From Gonium pectorale (taxonomy: Eukaryota; Chlorophyta; Chlorophyceae; Chlamydomonadales; Volvocaceae), in the NCBI GenBank assembly GCA_001584585.1, contig LSYV01000072.1:299115-363114 (forward strand): a stretch of 64,000 nt of DNA, written 5' to 3'. Positions within the stretch are counted from its first letter, which is position 1. Every line of letters begins with the position of its first letter. The notes below the pieces were generated by a model. It ran no database searches. It was not told where the DNA came from and saw only the letters and a list, made by a program, of their open reading frames with translations. This document shows, piece after piece, positions 21,162 to 32,727 of this stretch. The position numbers were made by a program, and so were the translations under genes.

Positions 21162-24100
21162 ATGCACCATGAAACGTTGAGCGTGTCGGAAACGCCATCC
21201 CTCAGACCCTGCTTCTGCCACCTCGTGCCCCACTCCTCCCCACCTCCCCCACCCGCCCGCCGATGCCCCCCCCCCCGCAGGAGCTGCTCAACAGCCCGAC
21301 CATCGACCCGGCCGAGCTGGTCACCCGGCTGGAGCCGTACGACAACCTGGACTCCGAGGTGCTGCACGGCAACGGCGATGGACCTGAGCAGGAGGATCTC
21401 ATCGAGGCGGCGTGCAACCGGATCATGCGGGTGCGTGCTGTGCAAAGGTGTGGGCTGGACGGACCCTTTAATGACCCGTGGGTCATTTTAGTAAGAACGT
21501 GCGTCGCACAATAATGGATGGGAGCCTTTTTGCGTACTGGGCACAGCACAAACTTGGCTTGCAAATGGCAAAGCAGGACACTTGATCTCCTTTTTAGAAC
21601 TTGGGGGAGTGTATGACCAAGCTTACAGGACTTACCCAAGGCATGTCGCAAGTAAGCTCCTAACCAACCCACCGACCGTTTCGCCCATCCAGATCGTGTC
21701 CGAGGCCGACAACGACGCGGCGACGGAGATGGCCCTCATCAAGTCCATCCTGCACCTGCTGCCGCCATCCGTCGGGTGAGCTGCCTAGATCGCTGCGTTC
21801 TTGGTTAAAAAGGTTACTGAAACCCGTCAAAGCCGGGGCGGCCATGGGCGTATTGTGATTGGAGTAGTCCGAGGGCCAACTCCCTCCCAGACAAGGCCGG
21901 GGCCCCTGCCTCTGCATGCAGTGGATTCGATTGGCACTCCCCGATGCGATAATTCATATATCATCATGGTGTGTACTGGTGTACCTCGATTCTCAACCAC
22001 GGTGTACACCCAGCACGCCCCGAAATTCTCGCCCCAGCATAATATACACCGTAACTGACCATAACTGGTGAACCGGTGCGCAACCAACCACAAACCGAAA
22101 ACCTGCAGCCGCTAACCACCTGCTATTTCGGACATGCCCCGCGCGCGCGCCCACGCCCGCAGGCCCCGCTCCGCCGCGGCCATCTGGTCTCACGGCCTGC
22201 CACAGATGCTGTCCCAGGTCTTCGAGGCGCTGTCTTCCAGCTCCGAGCAGCTTCACGTGCTAGCGGCGCAGCAGCTGCTGCTGGCGGTGCTGCAGGCGGT
22301 GCAGGACGTTGCGGAGGCGAGGTACCGCCTGCCGCTGCCACCAGAGATGGCGGGTGTGTGACTGGGGGCGGGGCACGCAGCTGAGGGAGCGCTCGTGGCT
22401 GCTCGCTGCTGTTGAAACGGTTTGGGTGAGGGACGGGTTGGGTGAGGGATGGCCGAAAACGGCCGATCAAGGGACGGCATATCGTGTCCCGCTGTCTAGA
22501 CCTGTGAGAAGACTCGGGTTCCAGTGGTGCGGTATGTTTTTGGGGACATGGGTAACAAGAACAAAGCATGGTTTTGAGGGGTGGCAGCATGTCAAACAAG
22601 GCGCCTGCAATCTACCCGGCAGCCCGTGTGATCCAGACCAGCACTCTCGTGGAAACCCGCTCCATCCTCTCCAGCTGCAACCCACAACTCGATCGGCCTG
22701 CTGGACCCTCAGGTACGCGCGCCCGCGGCAAGTCCTCTCGAGACGCCTTGGGGGAGCTCTTCGTGCGGCTGCTGCTCGAGTTTATCCCGCCGTCCAGGTG
22801 CGTCCAGGGCGTTTGCGCATGTACGCACAGGATCCACACAGCGAGTATCTCGCTCGGGTATGTATGCTCCCGCAGCAAGCCAATGGCGTGCTCTCGGTGG
22901 GGCAGGTACGCTACACCGTAAACTCAGTCGCTAGCCCGTGTACGGTACGTGTGGACGTGTGTACCGTGGACAGATCCCCGCCCGTGCCGCCATGCGCCCC
23001 GGCCCTCATCAATGCGCACCACGGGCACCTACCTACATTGGAATGACATCCACGCGGTCCCGGCTCCCTCCCTCATCACTCTCGTGCTTGCGGTCGCCAT
23101 TTTCATAGGGACATATGTGCGTGCTGGGGTGCTCTGTCATTTGCCCCGGCCCCGCTCCCCTTTCCCACGGCCTATCTGCGCACGGGACTCACGTGTCTTT
23201 CCTGTGGTCGCGCATCGCCGCAGGTACTACTCGCTCCCGCTCCGCCGCGCCGCCGCCTCCACGCTGCTGGACCTGGCCACCTCCAGCCGCGCCAACCAGC
23301 AGGCGGTGGCGGACCCGGGTGCCGAGCCCCTGCTGCGGGAGCTGCTCGACCTGCTGCCGTACATGGCGGACTACGGGGTGCAGGTGGGTGGTGCGGGGTG
23401 CGGGGGCGGTTAGGCGGGGCGCGGGGTAGGGACGTAGGGCGCGGGGCGCGGGGCGCGATGGGCGTGGCACGTTTGCACGGATGCTCGTGTGGGGAGCGCC
23501 ACGCAGGGGCTTCCACCAATTGAGACTACATACGGTACACGTGTGTCACGACATTCACTCTTCCACCCTAGAGCTCCACCTGGCACGTCCTGCGCGCTCG
23601 ATGCGCTCGCGCGCTCTGGTCACCGCGGCAGTCGTGCATGGCAGAAGTATCGAGCGACTGAGGCGGTAAAGCCCCTGATTGAGCCCTGAACTTCCCCGGC
23701 CCCTCTCCCCCACACATGTACTCTCGCAGCTCGACCTGGTGGAGGTGTTGTTCCGGGTGTCGCGTGCGGTGACGCCCGACCTGCCGGGCCAGTACCTGTC
23801 GGGCGAGGCGGCGGCCGCCATGGAGGGCGCGGTGGAGGCCTACACCGCGGCCCACGCCGCCAAGAAGGCGGACGAGGTGGACTTTGTGGAGCTGCTGCGG
23901 CCGGTGGTGATGGCGATCAACGCGGCGGCCGGGGCGCGGGCTACGTGAGCGGCGGGGCGGGGCGGGATGGGGTGGGGACGAATGAAGGGCGGGTTCGGTG
24001 AGGTGGACGGAGTCGGCTGGTGTGTATGTCGTGCGAATATGCGTGCGTGCTTGTGAACATGCTGCAAGCAAACAGACAAGGCAAGCAGACTAGGCGAGGA

Positions 24101-27100
24101 AGGCGAGCGAGGCGAGGCAAACAGTCGAACAGCCGAGCAGTCTGGCATTCTAGCGTTCTAGCCGGCAGCCCAACAACCCATTACGCATGGCTGGTGTGTA
24201 TGTCGTTGGCACGGGATACCATCAGGCATGGGGACCGGCCGATGGCTGCATGCCTGCGGCAATGGGGGTGTGCATGCGTACGTGGGAGGGCCATCGGTAT
24301 GAACGTCAGACTTTGGCGCAGGCGCCCTCGCGCTTCCGCGCCACAGTGACTGCATGTGAGTGGCTACATCCTCCAGCGACTTCAGGGACAAGCGCTTGCT
24401 TGCCTTGTTCTTTCATGTAGTGGGCACGCTTCCCGAGGCTGACTGTACTGGAACGCTGCGTACTTGTCCTACCTTTCTCACCTCACTTCTCTTTGTCCTT
24501 ACCCCTGACTCATTAGAGTGCTCCCAAACCGCATCCGCACAGGGTCTACTCGTACGAGGTCAGCTCGTGCGCCGTACAGGGCGTGCCGGGCGTCAAGATG
24601 GCGGAGGGCGACCCGTGGGTCCACGTGGCGCTGTCGTCGGTGGAGCAGGGCGGCGGCCACCTGGCAATCAGCCTGGTCGTGCCCGACGCAGAGGACGAGG
24701 CGGAGCCGCCGCCAGACACCGTCACTATCTTCTACGGTGCGTGTGTTCGGGGGCTTATGGCCGCGATGAGGGCCATCCAAGAGCTAAGCCGATCGGGTTG
24801 GGGAGTCGGTGGTGGGGCACGGGCACGTTGGCGCTGCTTGCTTGTGGGTGCTGCGCGCCAGCACCGGTGGAATGGGCGTCCCCAAAAGGCCTTGTCGCGC
24901 CTTGCACATCTCTTGGTAGTCGGTCAGCTCGCCTCCAAAGCTCCAATCTATGCTGCCCCTTTGCCTCGCTCCCCGGCGGCCACGCCCGCAGACGAGCTGG
25001 CCACGGTGGCTGTCCGCGACGCCCCCCCGCTGCCTGGTGACGTGCCCGCCTGTGAGCTGGAGGTGCGGCTGGCGGCGCTGCCCGAGGCGCTGCAGCGGGC
25101 GGTGGGCGTGGGCGACAACGGCAGCAACCCCGAGGCGGCCGCGGATGGGGCGGGCGGCGCGGGGCCCGGTCGCCACCACGCGGTGTCACTGGTGCTGCTG
25201 CTGCGGCGTGTGGATGCGCGGGCGATGCTGGGGCACTTCCCAAAGGTGGGTGCCGGGGGTCGGCGCAAGGTGAGGGATCACGAAAGCGTTTGAGATAGAA
25301 AGGCAGGGAGAGAGGGGGCTGGGGGAGGCTTGGTGGGCCGATATGGATCAAGGTGCGAGGGTGCGTGGGAGCATGGCGTGGAGGAGGGACATGGGGGCGG
25401 GAGCGAGCGGACTTGCGCTGCCTGGCTCCAAACGGCCCGTGTCTGGTGCCTGGGCCGTGTTATGGATGGAATTGGAGCGCTGAGCCCTGACCTGCCACCT
25501 TGTCCCTCCTGCTGACGCCTTCCCCGCCCCCACCCCCACCCCCACCCCGGCGCCACCCCGCCCCTTCCTCCTCAGCGCTGCCGCGAGCGCACCTTTGTAA
25601 TCCAGTCCCAGGACCCGCACCTGGCCGAGCTGTCCCAGCCCGCCAGCCAGCACCTGCCGGGCGGCCGCAGCTTCCACAAGATGTCCCGCGGCCTGTCCAT
25701 CTACCCCGCCGCCGCCGCGCTGCCCAACGGGCCAGCCAACGCGCCCGCGCCCTCGGGCGCCACCACCGCCGTCACCGCCGGCGGCGAGAATGCCGTGCAT
25801 GGCGGCGCCGCCGCCGGGAATGCCGGCCCAGCGCCGGCGCCGGCGCCGCCGGTGCCGCGGTTTGCGGAGAACAACGGCGCCGGTGCGGCGACGGCTGCGG
25901 CTGCGGCGGCAGGAGGAGTGGGGCCCGACGAGGATCATGCGCAGCACAGCGGGAGCAACGTGGGGGGCGGCGGGGGGGGCGTCTCGCCAGCTGCAGCAGG
26001 TCCGTGCGATCGCTCCCCCCCCCTTGCTCAAGCCTCTTTCGAATACTCCGGACAGCAAGGGCGTGCGCACTCACGAAGTGTGGAGTGTGACACCCATGTG
26101 CATGCATCTTGCCTAAGCGCCAGCAGGTTTTGCTATGCCGTGTCGCCCCCCCCTGGTTGCGGCTTTGGAAAACTGCCCTGACTTCTGTGGCAGTGTCGCC
26201 GTCGCCGCAATCTGCGCCCTTTGCGAAGTCCTACCCTTCCCACCCTCTACCATCCCGTTGCCTCTGTCTACAGTCCGTCAGGACGGCCACTCCCCTCAGC
26301 TCGAGCAAGCGCCGCCACCGGCGTCGCAACTCACTCGCGGCGGACAGTGAGGGCGAGGAGGCGGAGGGACAACCGCCGCCGCCGCCGCTTGCGCCGCCTC
26401 AGCCGCAGCAGGACAAGCGCGGCCCCGCCACCACCGCCGCGCCGCCACCAACACAGCAGGCGCCCCCACCGCCGGCGCAGCAGGGGCAGCCGGACGGAGA
26501 CCAGGAACGGCCGCCGCAGCCGCCGTCTGCCGAGGAGACGGAACCCGAGCCAGAGAGGCTTCCAAAGCAGCGGCGGACTGGCGGGGCCGGGGCGGAGCCC
26601 GACGACGCAGCGGCAGCAAGTAAGGCTAAGAATACCGCAGCCGCTCCGATGGCGGAGGAGGCGGCGCCAGCTGCTGCGGGCGACGGTGGCAAAGGCGGCG
26701 TCAGCCAGCGCCCTCAGCGCAGCGCTCGTGCCGGCGGTGGCAAGGGCGGTGCTCCGGCAGCGGCGGCCGCGGGCTCACAAGAAAGAGCGGGCAAGGCCGG
26801 TGGCGCGACGCAGGCAGGCACGGGCGCACCCGGAGGAGCTCCCTCGCCCCCGAAGGGGCGCGAGGGCCGCAGCAAGGCCGCTGGAGGCGGTACCGGCAGC
26901 CAGGCGCCGCAGGACGGAGGCGGGCCGCCGCCTCCGGCAAAAGAGGCTGGCGGCAAGAAGGGTGCGAAGGGGTCGCAGCAAGCAGTCGACGGAGCGGGAA
27001 AGGCCGGCGGCAAGGCGCCCTCCTCCAAGATCAAGCGGGGCACACAGAAGCCCGAGGGGGACGCGGCGCACGTACCGCTGGCCGCCGTCCAGCCGACTAC

Positions 27101-30100
27101 GGCGCCGCCTGCCGCCCCAGCCGACGGCGACGGCAGCGGAGGAGGAGGGAGCAAGAAGCGCCCGGCGAATACCGCTGCGGTGGCAGTGCCGGAGCGCGAC
27201 CCGTACCGGATGGACGATGGCGCCGGCGAGGAGGGCGATGGCGACGGGGCGCGCGGCGCGCCGCCAGGCAAGAAGCCCCGCGTGGCTGCTGCGGCGGCGG
27301 AACCGGAGGCGGCCAAGGGTCCCACCAAGGAGGCGGCGCAGCCCGCTGCAGGCGGGGCTCCTTCCAAGGTGCGGATCGCGAGGTTCGGCGGTTGACCCGG
27401 GCGGTAAACATCCATGGTGGGAATGGTGGGGCTTCGCGAAACCCTCGTGAAGGTAGTAGCGATGACGCGGTGGCGCGAGAGGCATGCGAGAGGACCGATA
27501 ACGTGGAAACGGGCAGATGCTTCATCGGCGCGCGGTTGCTCGCTGGGCGGGGTCGGTTCTCCCTCCCTGGACTCTGCGCGCCCCGCCGCGCTGGCTCACT
27601 GGCGGGGCCCTTCCGCCCTTGCTGAAAGACAGGAATATCAGTTCCATGGATGCCAACTCCACACATCATGAGCACTGCGCGCCCCGCCCCCCTGGCCGTC
27701 CCTCGCACGCAGGCGCGGGTGAAGGAGCAGCAGCAGCAGCGCATGCCCCGCGCCAGCCCGCCGCCCGCCTCCGTCATCACCGGCCACACCACCGAGACCA
27801 AGACCTTCCGCTCCCGCAAGACCCCGCCGCCCAGCACGCTCCTCGCCACTACCGGAGCGCCCAGCGTCGTGCAGCACGGCCCCGCCGCCACCGCGGTCAC
27901 CACCGCCGCCGAATCCATGCCGCCGCCGCGACCTGTGGCGGCGGATGGTGGCGCCGGCGGCCGCAAGCGGCCGGCCGTCGCCGTGACGCAGTCGCAGCCG
28001 CCGTCGGCCCTAAACGCCGCGGCCGCGCCCCCGCGTGGTGCCCCGGCCCCCTTGGAGGCTTTGGGAGCTCCCGGAGATCAGGCCGTTGCCAAGGCAGGCG
28101 CGGCGCCGGCGCCGGCGCCATCGTCGCGCGCCAGCAGGCCGCCGCCCGGGCCAGCCGGTGCGGCGCCGCCGCCGGGCCGCGGCCGCGCCGGAGGGCCCAA
28201 GGTGCCTCCGCCGCCGGCACACCCGCTCGGTCCGCCTCGCCGGAAGGGGCGGCTTCGCCGATCATCAAGCATTCGCTGGACCCGATCGAGGACCCCGACA
28301 CGCCCGCTGACGCGGCCGCCGCCGAGGCACGGCGGCCGCCACAGCGCCACGAGCGCGGAGGGCCGGAGGCTGCAGCGGCCGGAGGTCGAGTCCCCGGCGC
28401 CGGCGGCCGCCATGCAATGGCGGCGGCGGAGCCGGAGCCGCTGGGCGTGCCGCTTAGTGCCGCCATGGCGGCCGCGGCGGCCCAGAACGATGAGTACGAC
28501 ATGATGGACGAGGACGCCATCACGGGGTACGACGGTACGGCAGCCGGGATGGCAGACGACACCGCCGCGTCGCCGCTGCTGAAGCCGACGGCGCCGGCAC
28601 CGCCTCCGGCACCCAAGCCGCAGGCGGCTAAGGCGCCCGTGACGGCGCCGGCTGCCGCCCCGCCGGCGGCAGCAGCGAAGGGCAAGCCACCGCCGGCTGG
28701 CGCCGCGGCCAAGCGGCCGCGGCCACAGCCGGACACGGCCGCTGCTGAGGCGCCGCCGGCCAAGCAGGCCAAGAAGGGCGGTCGCAAGGAGCTCGAGGTG
28801 GTGGCGGAGCCGCCGCCGCCGCCGAAGCCAGCGCCGGTGGCGGGCGCGCGGCCGAGCCGACAGGCGAAAGCCAAGGTGAGAGATGTGCGGCACGCACGGG
28901 CGAGGGCTCAGGACTGAGGCGAGCGGAGGAGGGCTCGGGAGTGAACACCGGAGGAGTAAGTACTGCTAGGATGCAAAGAGTTCGCCCGCGGTCGTACGTG
29001 CCCGCGGTCAGGGTGGGTGGGTCATGGGTGGCAGCGAGGAACTGCAGACCGAGGGCGGCTTGATAGCGTCACATGTTTCTGCAGCACCGGCTGCAGCAGG
29101 CCCCCATCCTCTGCCACCTGTGCAGAAGCCACACTCACCACACCACACCACACCCGCCGTACACTGCCTGCCGTACACTGTCGTACCGCAGGCTCTCGAG
29201 GCGATGACAGACCAGCTGGCCCCTTCGCCCAACAAGCAGAAGCAAAAGGAGAAGTCTCAGAAGCAGGCCAAGCCCGGCGCGGCGCCTGCCGCCGCCACCG
29301 CCGCTGCCGCCGCCTCTGGCCCGGCGGCCGCTTTAGCGCAGCGGCCCGTGGCGGCGCCGCCGCCACCAGTCCCGCTGCCACCGCAGCGGCGGGCGCAGGT
29401 GCAGGTTCGGGACGTGGTGCCGCCGACGCAGGACGAGGATCTGATGGTGCCTGCGACGGACGACCTGGTCCCGGACTCGATTGACGTCGGCCGCGTGCCC
29501 GCCACCGAGGACGACCAGCTGGAGGACGCACACGCGGGCGGGTGGGTCACGCGCGGGGGCCTGGCGCACTCAAAACCGCAAATTAGGACCCTGATGTTTG
29601 CCATGGCGCACCATAAACGTTAGTTACCAGTAGTAGTATGTAGTGCCGCGGTGCTGTGCTCGGTCCCTGGCTGCCTACACGTTACGCTTCCAATCACCAA
29701 ATGCCCGAACACCGGTATGCGGTCACTCTTGTTATTGAACCTTTGTGCTGACGCGCTGCCGCCGCTGTTGTGTGTCGGCTGGCCCTTCGCAGCCCCGCCG
29801 ATGGCGGCGCCGCTGCGCGCGTGGCTGCGGGCCTGCGCGGCCTGTTCGCCCAGGTGGACGCGGAGGAGGTCGCGGAGGAGGAGGAGGCCGAGCAGGAGGA
29901 CGCCGAGCACGAGCACGTCGNNNNNNNNNNNNNNNNNNNNNNNNNNNNNNNNNNNNNNNNNNNNNNNNNNNNNNNNNNNNNNNNNNNNNNNNNNNNNNNN
30001 NNNNNNNNNNNNNNNNNNNNNNNNNNNNNNNNNNNNNNNNNNNNNNNNNNNNNNNNNNNNNNNNNNNNNNNNNNNNNNNNNNNNNNNNNNNNNNNNNNNN

Positions 30101-32554
30101 NNNNNNNNNNNNNNNNNNNNNNNNNNNNNNNNNNNNNNNNNNNNNNNNNNNNNNNNNNNNNNNNNNNNNNNNNNNNNNNNNNNNNNNNNNNNNNNNNNNN
30201 NNNNNNNNNNNNNNNNNNNNNNNNNNNNNNNNNNNNNNNNNNNNNNNNNNNNNNNNNNNNNNNNNNNNNNNNNNNNNNNNNNNNNNNNNNNNNNNNNNNN
30301 NNNNNNNNNNNNNNNNNNNNNNNNNNNNNNNNNNNNNNNNNNNNNNNNNNNNNNNNNNNNNNNNNNNNNNNNNNNNNNNNNNNNNNNNNNNNNNNNNNNN
30401 NNNNNNNNNNNNNNNNNACGGGGATCCGCGTGTCCTCGCCCGGGATGGGAGCCGCCGGCGCCGCCGGCCTCGGCGCCAACGCGGCCCGCGACGCGCCGCC
30501 GCCGTCTGCCGCCGCCGCGCCGCTCGGCCGCCAGACTGGAGGCGGCGGTGGCGGCGGCCGCCGCCGCCGCACGTCGGCCAACGCCGACTACGAGGGCGAT
30601 GAGGGGCCGGCGGGCGTGCAGGACGCGATGCTGCAGTTCCTGGCTGCGCAGGCGGCGGGCGGCGGCAGCGAGGGCGACGAGGAGGAGGGCGGCGGCGACG
30701 GCGCCGAGTTCCAGGCGCTGATGGCCACCGTGATGCAGAAGTCAAGGCGCCAGGCGACACAACGGGCCCAGAAAGTACTGCAGGTGCGGTGGGACGAGCG
30801 CTCGTGTTTCAGCGCCATTCGTAGTCTTCGCACTAGCACGCGCACGAGCACGAGCACTTGCTGTCTAGGAGTGGTCGCGTCACGTATGGCAGCCTGACTA
30901 GGGCGGACTACGCCTCCTGCGGTCAACGGTTCCGGGGCATGGAGGAATGGAGGGACAGGCTCGAGCGTGGTTGGAGGCTGCGCCATTCTTGCTGCGGTCC
31001 CCTGCCTTCTGGTAGGGCTAAGGTATCGTACCGTGGGCTGAGGAGCTTGCGTCACGCTCATGCCCGTCTCTTTCTGCGGGCCCCTGCTATAGCGCGGCGC
31101 TGACGTGTCGCCTCCGCCCTGCCCGCCTCCGCACCGTGCGACGGCCGCGTGGCCGCGCTTGCTGCCCGCAGGAGGCGCAGCAGCTGCTGGAGCGGCAGGT
31201 GCAGGAGGCGGAGGCGGCGGTGAACCGCGACATCAACGCGTTCGGCAAGGCTGCACGCCGGCACCTCGCGGCGGCACAGGTAGGGGTGTAGGCGGGTCCC
31301 AGTGCAGCGCAGAGCAGCGTTCGCGATCGAACCGCGGCGTATGCACCTCCGCATGCCGCCGGGACCCGGATTTTTAATGTTCCTTTCAAGTATGTATCTC
31401 GGAAGCTCTGACATCTCGAGGCCTGCCATCGCACGCCTGCTCGGCTCTGCGCTGAGCTTTGTGAGGTGTCCCTGCCTGCACGTGCTTACCATGCCCTGCT
31501 GTAAAGATCGGCGGACTGGGTGCCGGTGTGGCAGCACCTTGCGTCAACCATGATGCATCACCTACACGTGCGCCACCCCATCCATCCCCCACCGCACCGT
31601 CAGGCCGCCCTGGCGGACAAGTTTTCGCGCATTGAGGCGCTGGAGGCGCGGCACCGGGCCGAGCTGTCGGCCACCTGGCAGGACTACAACGACACCTACA
31701 CACAGGTTGAGGCGAACAAGCAGGTGCGGAGCGAACGGGACGTGAGGGCCGGGCCCGTGTGGGCCCTACTGCGTGGTCAGTGGCACGGTGCGGCTTCAGA
31801 ACGTGTTACGTTTCGTCGGCGTCAGCGCGGAGCTGGAGTACGGCAGGCCTTTCTGCTGTTCTTCGTTCGGACACCACCCGCTCCACCCACCATCGCCGCC
31901 TTGTGCGTCGCACGCGGCCAGCCACGCTGGGAACACAATGCCACGAGGTTTCTTTACCAGATTTGCGTTTGGGTTCGATGAGTGCGGTGCGGTGACAGTG
32001 GCCGGTGAGCAGTTCAAGTGACCCATGGGCCGTTGGCGGTGGCCGGTGGACAACCGGGTGACCCGCGGGCCGTCGTCGGCGTCCGGTGATGGGCGAGTTG
32101 GTCCCAGTCGACCCTAACAATGTCACCCCACGCACACCGCACTACTAGCCCTTCGCTCCACACCTACACAGTGCGTCTGTGCCGGCACTGGTCGCCATCC
32201 ATGCATGTGTGCATGTATGCAAGGGAACGCTTGCAACCCGTACACTGGCAATGCATCTCCGTCCTCACAACAGCGCCTGTATGTTCGTTGCCTCGCTCCC
32301 TACGCCCAGAGTGCTCACCACCTGGCCCCACCGGGCCTCCCCCGCCACCACACTCCTCCCCGCGCGCACAGGCACTGGACGCGCAGCTGGAGCAGCTCAG
32401 GCGCGAGAAGCGGCGCAAGATGGCGGAGACCCATCAGGGCCTGGAGGCCCACGTGGCGGCGGCCGCGGCGCGCGCGGAGGAGGTGCAGCGCAGCGCCAGC
32501 AAGGCCGCAACCAAGCGCCTGGCGCACATCTTCACCATGATGCAGTCGCAGTGA
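21162..32554 (+). CDS. SYCP2/ASY3-like meiotic chromosome-axis core protein, copy 2 (full-length type)
   Basis: Phase-consistent exons: 21281-21430, 21693-21775, 22163-22353, 22713-22797, 23224-23383, 23730-23944 (armadillo-like helical region); 24543-24736, 24992-25245 (Spt16M-like: ATVYSYEVSS, DPWVHVALSS, PDTVTIFYDELATVAVRD); 25576 to about 25999, 26274-27368, 27713-28875, 29192-29541 (disordered Ala/Pro/Lys with basic nuclear-localisation-like runs); 29793 into the gap; after the gap to 30783, then 31172-31279, 31604-31723 and 32372-32554 (TGA). The last four encode a long coiled coil (FQALMATVMQKSRRQATQRA to KRLAHIFTMMQSQ), as expected for the SYCP2/ASY3 end that pairs with SYCP3/ASY4. 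A possible first exon, MHHETLS, lies at 21162-21182 before a weak GTGTCG donor. Problems: the phase from 25999 to 26274 does not fit, a one-base frame change occurs near 28200-28250, and 497 bases are missing. Domain order supports a meiotic axis role; no function has been tested. Confidence 0.6.
29921..30417. other. Assembly gap (497 N)
   Basis: A run of N interrupts SYCP2-like copy 2 between an acidic Glu-rich exon (EEVAEEEEAEQEDAEHEHV) and a Gly/Ala-rich exon. The true length and any exons inside are unknown. Frames drawn across it are meaningless. Confidence 1.
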
Positions 32555-32722
32555 GGTTGCAGGAGTGTACGGTGGCGAGGCATGGCAATCCTATACAAGG
32601 ATTGCCATGCTTGCGGCGATCTTGGAGCATCGGAGGCAGCTGCTGGGAGCCTGAAGTGTGTGAGGCGGGCGGCGGCCCGCTGTGCTTCCATGCGTTTTGC
32701 CTTGTTTGGAAGAGGGATGATT

Positions 32723-32727
32723 TGTAA
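32723..32727 (+). promoter_or_regulatory. TGTAA poly(A) signal of SYCP2-like copy 2
   Basis: TGTAA lies 169 bases after the TGA at 32552-32554, a normal spacing for a volvocine 3' UTR. It supports 32554 as the true end of the gene. Confidence 0.6.

Noticed and set aside
29651..30897. Several frames drawn across the N run
   Set aside because: The unknown bases have no frame. Only the flanks were used, and they were phased from neighbouring exons.
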